Assembly (NCBI GenBank): GCA_036584565.1
Contig: JAZHDF010000028.1
Coordinates: 1 to 6,384, forward strand
Length of the DNA stretch: 6,384 nt
Source of the DNA: UBA9337 sp036584565
GTDB lineage: Bacteria > Patescibacteriota > Minisyncoccia > Moranbacterales > UBA9337
Direction: 5' to 3'
The position numbers and the translations under genes were made by a program. This document shows positions 5,462 to 6,384 of this stretch, piece after piece (position 1 is the first letter of the stretch; each line of letters begins with the position of its first letter). The notes beneath the pieces were generated by a model. It had not been told where the DNA came from, made no database searches, and saw nothing but the letters and a program-made list of their open reading frames with translations.

Positions 5462-5470
5462 TACTTGTCA
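5446..5470. promoter_or_regulatory. Operator-like palindrome over the small-RNA -35
   Basis: TGACAAGT (5446-5453) and ACTTGTCA (5463-5470) are perfect inverted 8-bp arms separated by 9 bp that contain the -35 hexamer. Arm length and spacing fit a dimeric repressor site. The binding protein is unknown. Confidence 0.5.
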
Positions 5471-5566
5471 TAAAAGATTTAGTTTTCTAAAATTTCCGAA
5501 TATCTCAACTGTTTCCAAAATGGAACTGGTTAAACCCATAAAAAAATAAAAATATTTTAAGTTGTT

Positions 5567-5634
5567 AATCTTGGAAAATCTCAGAAAAAAGAGTAAAATA
5601 ATAGTATTATCGGGATGATTTATGAAAAATAAAG
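5567..5634 (+). repeat. 68-bp direct repeat, copy 2 (native rhuM promoter and start)
   Basis: Second copy of the repeat at 4620-4687. Here the sequence runs on into the rhuM-like reading frame, so this is the natural setting and copy 1 is the displaced one. It lies 214 bp after the DUF3800 stop. Confidence 0.95.
5571..5610 (+). promoter_or_regulatory. rhuM promoter and overlapping palindrome
   Basis: TTGGAA (5571-5576), 17-bp spacer, TAAAAT (5594-5599, 5 of 6). The perfect palindrome ATAATAGTATTAT (5598-5610) covers the expected start site and could be an operator. The weak Shine-Dalgarno GGGA (5612-5615) precedes ATG 5622 by 6 nt. Confidence 0.55.
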
Positions 5635-6141
5635 AACAAAAAAATATTATTATTTATCAAGTAAAATCCGGAGCGATTAAGCTTCAGGGAGATTTTAAGC
5701 ATGAAAATATTTGGGCGACACAAAAGCAGATCGGTGAAATTTTTGGCATCGATAGAACCGTTGTTACAAAACACATTAAAAACATTTTTAAAGATAATGA
5801 GCTTGATAGAAAAAAGGTTAGTGCAAAATTTGCACACACCACTAAGTATGGTGCAATTAAAGGAAAAACTCAAACCAAAGATGTGTAATTTTATGCTCTG
5901 GATGTAATTTTAAGTGTTGGCTACAGGACAAATTCTTCAAAGGCTGTGGAATTTAGAAAATGGGTCAATAAAATACTAAAACAATATTTGATTCAAGGCT
6001 ATACTATATAATCGCAAGCAAATCGCCAAAAATTACGAAGAATTTTTGCGCGCAGTGGAATCAGTGCAAAAACTTATTCCGGGGAGCATATAAGATAAGC
6101 AAAAAATTATCGAAATTATTTTATTATCGTTGAAAAGATAA
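5622..6141 (+). pseudogene. rhuM: RhuM-family protein, decayed and truncated
   Basis: The N-terminal 88 codons encode a typical RhuM (Virulence_RhuM) start: IIIYQVKSG, then NIWATQKQIGEIFGIDRTVVTKH (HTH-like) and IFKDNELDRKKVSAKFAHT. TAA at 5886 interrupts the frame, but the same frame continues as FYALDVILSVGYRTNSSKAVEFRKW and LKQYLIQGYTI, a hallmark of the family. After ATA 6006-6008 one extra T (6009) shifts the frame; the next frame reads NRKQIAKNYEEFLRAVESV and QKLIPGSI, then TAA 6091, DKQKIIEIILLSLKR, and TAA 6139. So there are at least two nonsense codons and one frameshift. Intact members are about 300 residues or more; the C-terminal half is missing. The family is known from pathogenicity islands and phage-like loci, with no settled biochemical activity. 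Promoter and start are intact, so an 88-residue N-terminal product could still be made. The last segment (after 6093) is the least certain part. Confidence 0.85.
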
Positions 6142-6170
6142 TTTTTCTTTGTAAAATTTATTTATGACCA

Positions 6171-6197
6171 AATTTCTGCCTGCCGACAGGAAGATTT
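6171..6197. repeat. Small imperfect palindrome with CCTG-CCGA-CAGG core
   Basis: CCTG (6179-6182) and CAGG (6187-6190) pair across CCGA, and imperfect pairing extends outward to about 6171 and 6197. It looks like a short intergenic palindromic repeat; only one copy is in this window. Confidence 0.3.
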
Positions 6198-6216
6198 GCT
6201 TCTCCACAAAAATCAG

Positions 6217-6248
6217 CCCTAATGGTGATTAGCTATTCGGGTTTTTTT
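6217..6248 (+). terminator. Probable terminator downstream of the rhuM remnant
   Basis: CCCTAAT (6217-6223) pairs with ATTCGGG (6235-6241) with one T-C mismatch, inner G-C/G-U pairs extend it, and T7 follows (6242-6248). An alternative local hairpin, CTAAT/ATTAG (6219-6223 / 6228-6232), competes. Confidence 0.5.
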
Positions 6249-6324
6249 GAAAATAGAGGTTGGCAAGCTATCGCCAAAAGGATAAAAAAGGAGTAAAATA
6301 GAGGAAAGTTTAAATATATACAAA

Positions 6325-6384
6325 ATGCAAAAAACAAAAGAAATAGCGCCGAACTTTGTTTATCTTGCTATCAAAAGAAACGTA
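6325..6384 (+). CDS. Start of an unidentified gene (runs off the window)
   Basis: ATG 6325 opens a frame of 20 codons (MQKTKEIAPNFVYLAIKRNV) that is still open at the last base. There is no good Shine-Dalgarno at normal distance. TAAAAT at 6294-6299 may be a -10, with a small inverted repeat TTGGC/GCCAA (6260-6264 / 6273-6277) covering the -35 position. Too little is visible to name a family. It comes after a terminator, so it is probably its own transcription unit. Confidence 0.4.
   Translation, partial: MQKTKEIAPNFVYLAIKRNV

Noticed and set aside
5607..5873. Minus-strand 88-aa ORF opposite rhuM
   Set aside because: The plus strand carries the recognisable RhuM motifs; this one has none.
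1..6384. CRISPR array, tRNA or rRNA genes, transposase
   Set aside because: No regularly spaced repeats, cloverleaf or rRNA-like sequence, and no transposase motif seen on either strand.

Overview
The window looks like a chromosomal segment of an uncultivated bacterium, most plausibly of the Candidate Phyla Radiation (Patescibacteria, Parcubacteria-like). This is an inference from gene style: compact housekeeping genes, few Shine-Dalgarno sites, extended -10 promoters (TGnTAnnnT) and short T-tailed hairpin terminators. No marker gene fixes the lineage. All three standard stop codons end apparent genes, so nothing points to a recoded genetic code.

Positions 1-3345 form an ordinary core region. 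It holds the 3' part of an S41 carboxy-terminal processing protease gene (ctp), its terminator, a full-length rarA/mgsA ATPase gene, a small unrecognised gene with a textbook ribosome binding site and its own terminator, and a convergent dus (tRNA-dihydrouridine synthase) gene on the minus strand.

From about 3400 onward the base composition becomes visibly AT-richer and the content changes to accessory genes: (a) a free-standing C39-like cysteine peptidase gene; (b) a 71-codon small reading frame behind a strong Shine-Dalgarno, interrupted by TAG at codon 4, then a strong terminator; (c) a DUF3800 gene with a convergent minus-strand small-RNA candidate, the pair lying between two 68-bp direct repeats that are 65/68 identical; (d) a decayed RhuM-family gene whose promoter and first codons make up the downstream repeat; (e) a terminator and the first 20 codons of another gene.

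The most interesting part is 4620-5634. A DUF3800 gene and a minus-strand hairpin RNA unit (extended -10 promoter, operator-like palindrome over the -35, hairpin with GUAA loop, U-rich tail) sit between duplicated copies of a rhuM promoter and start. DUF3800 appears to be expressed from the upstream copy, with the 'MKNK' start of rhuM turned into a 13-codon leader ORF that ends 6 nt before its ATG. This may be a small mobile or defence-type protein-RNA module; function is not established from sequence alone.
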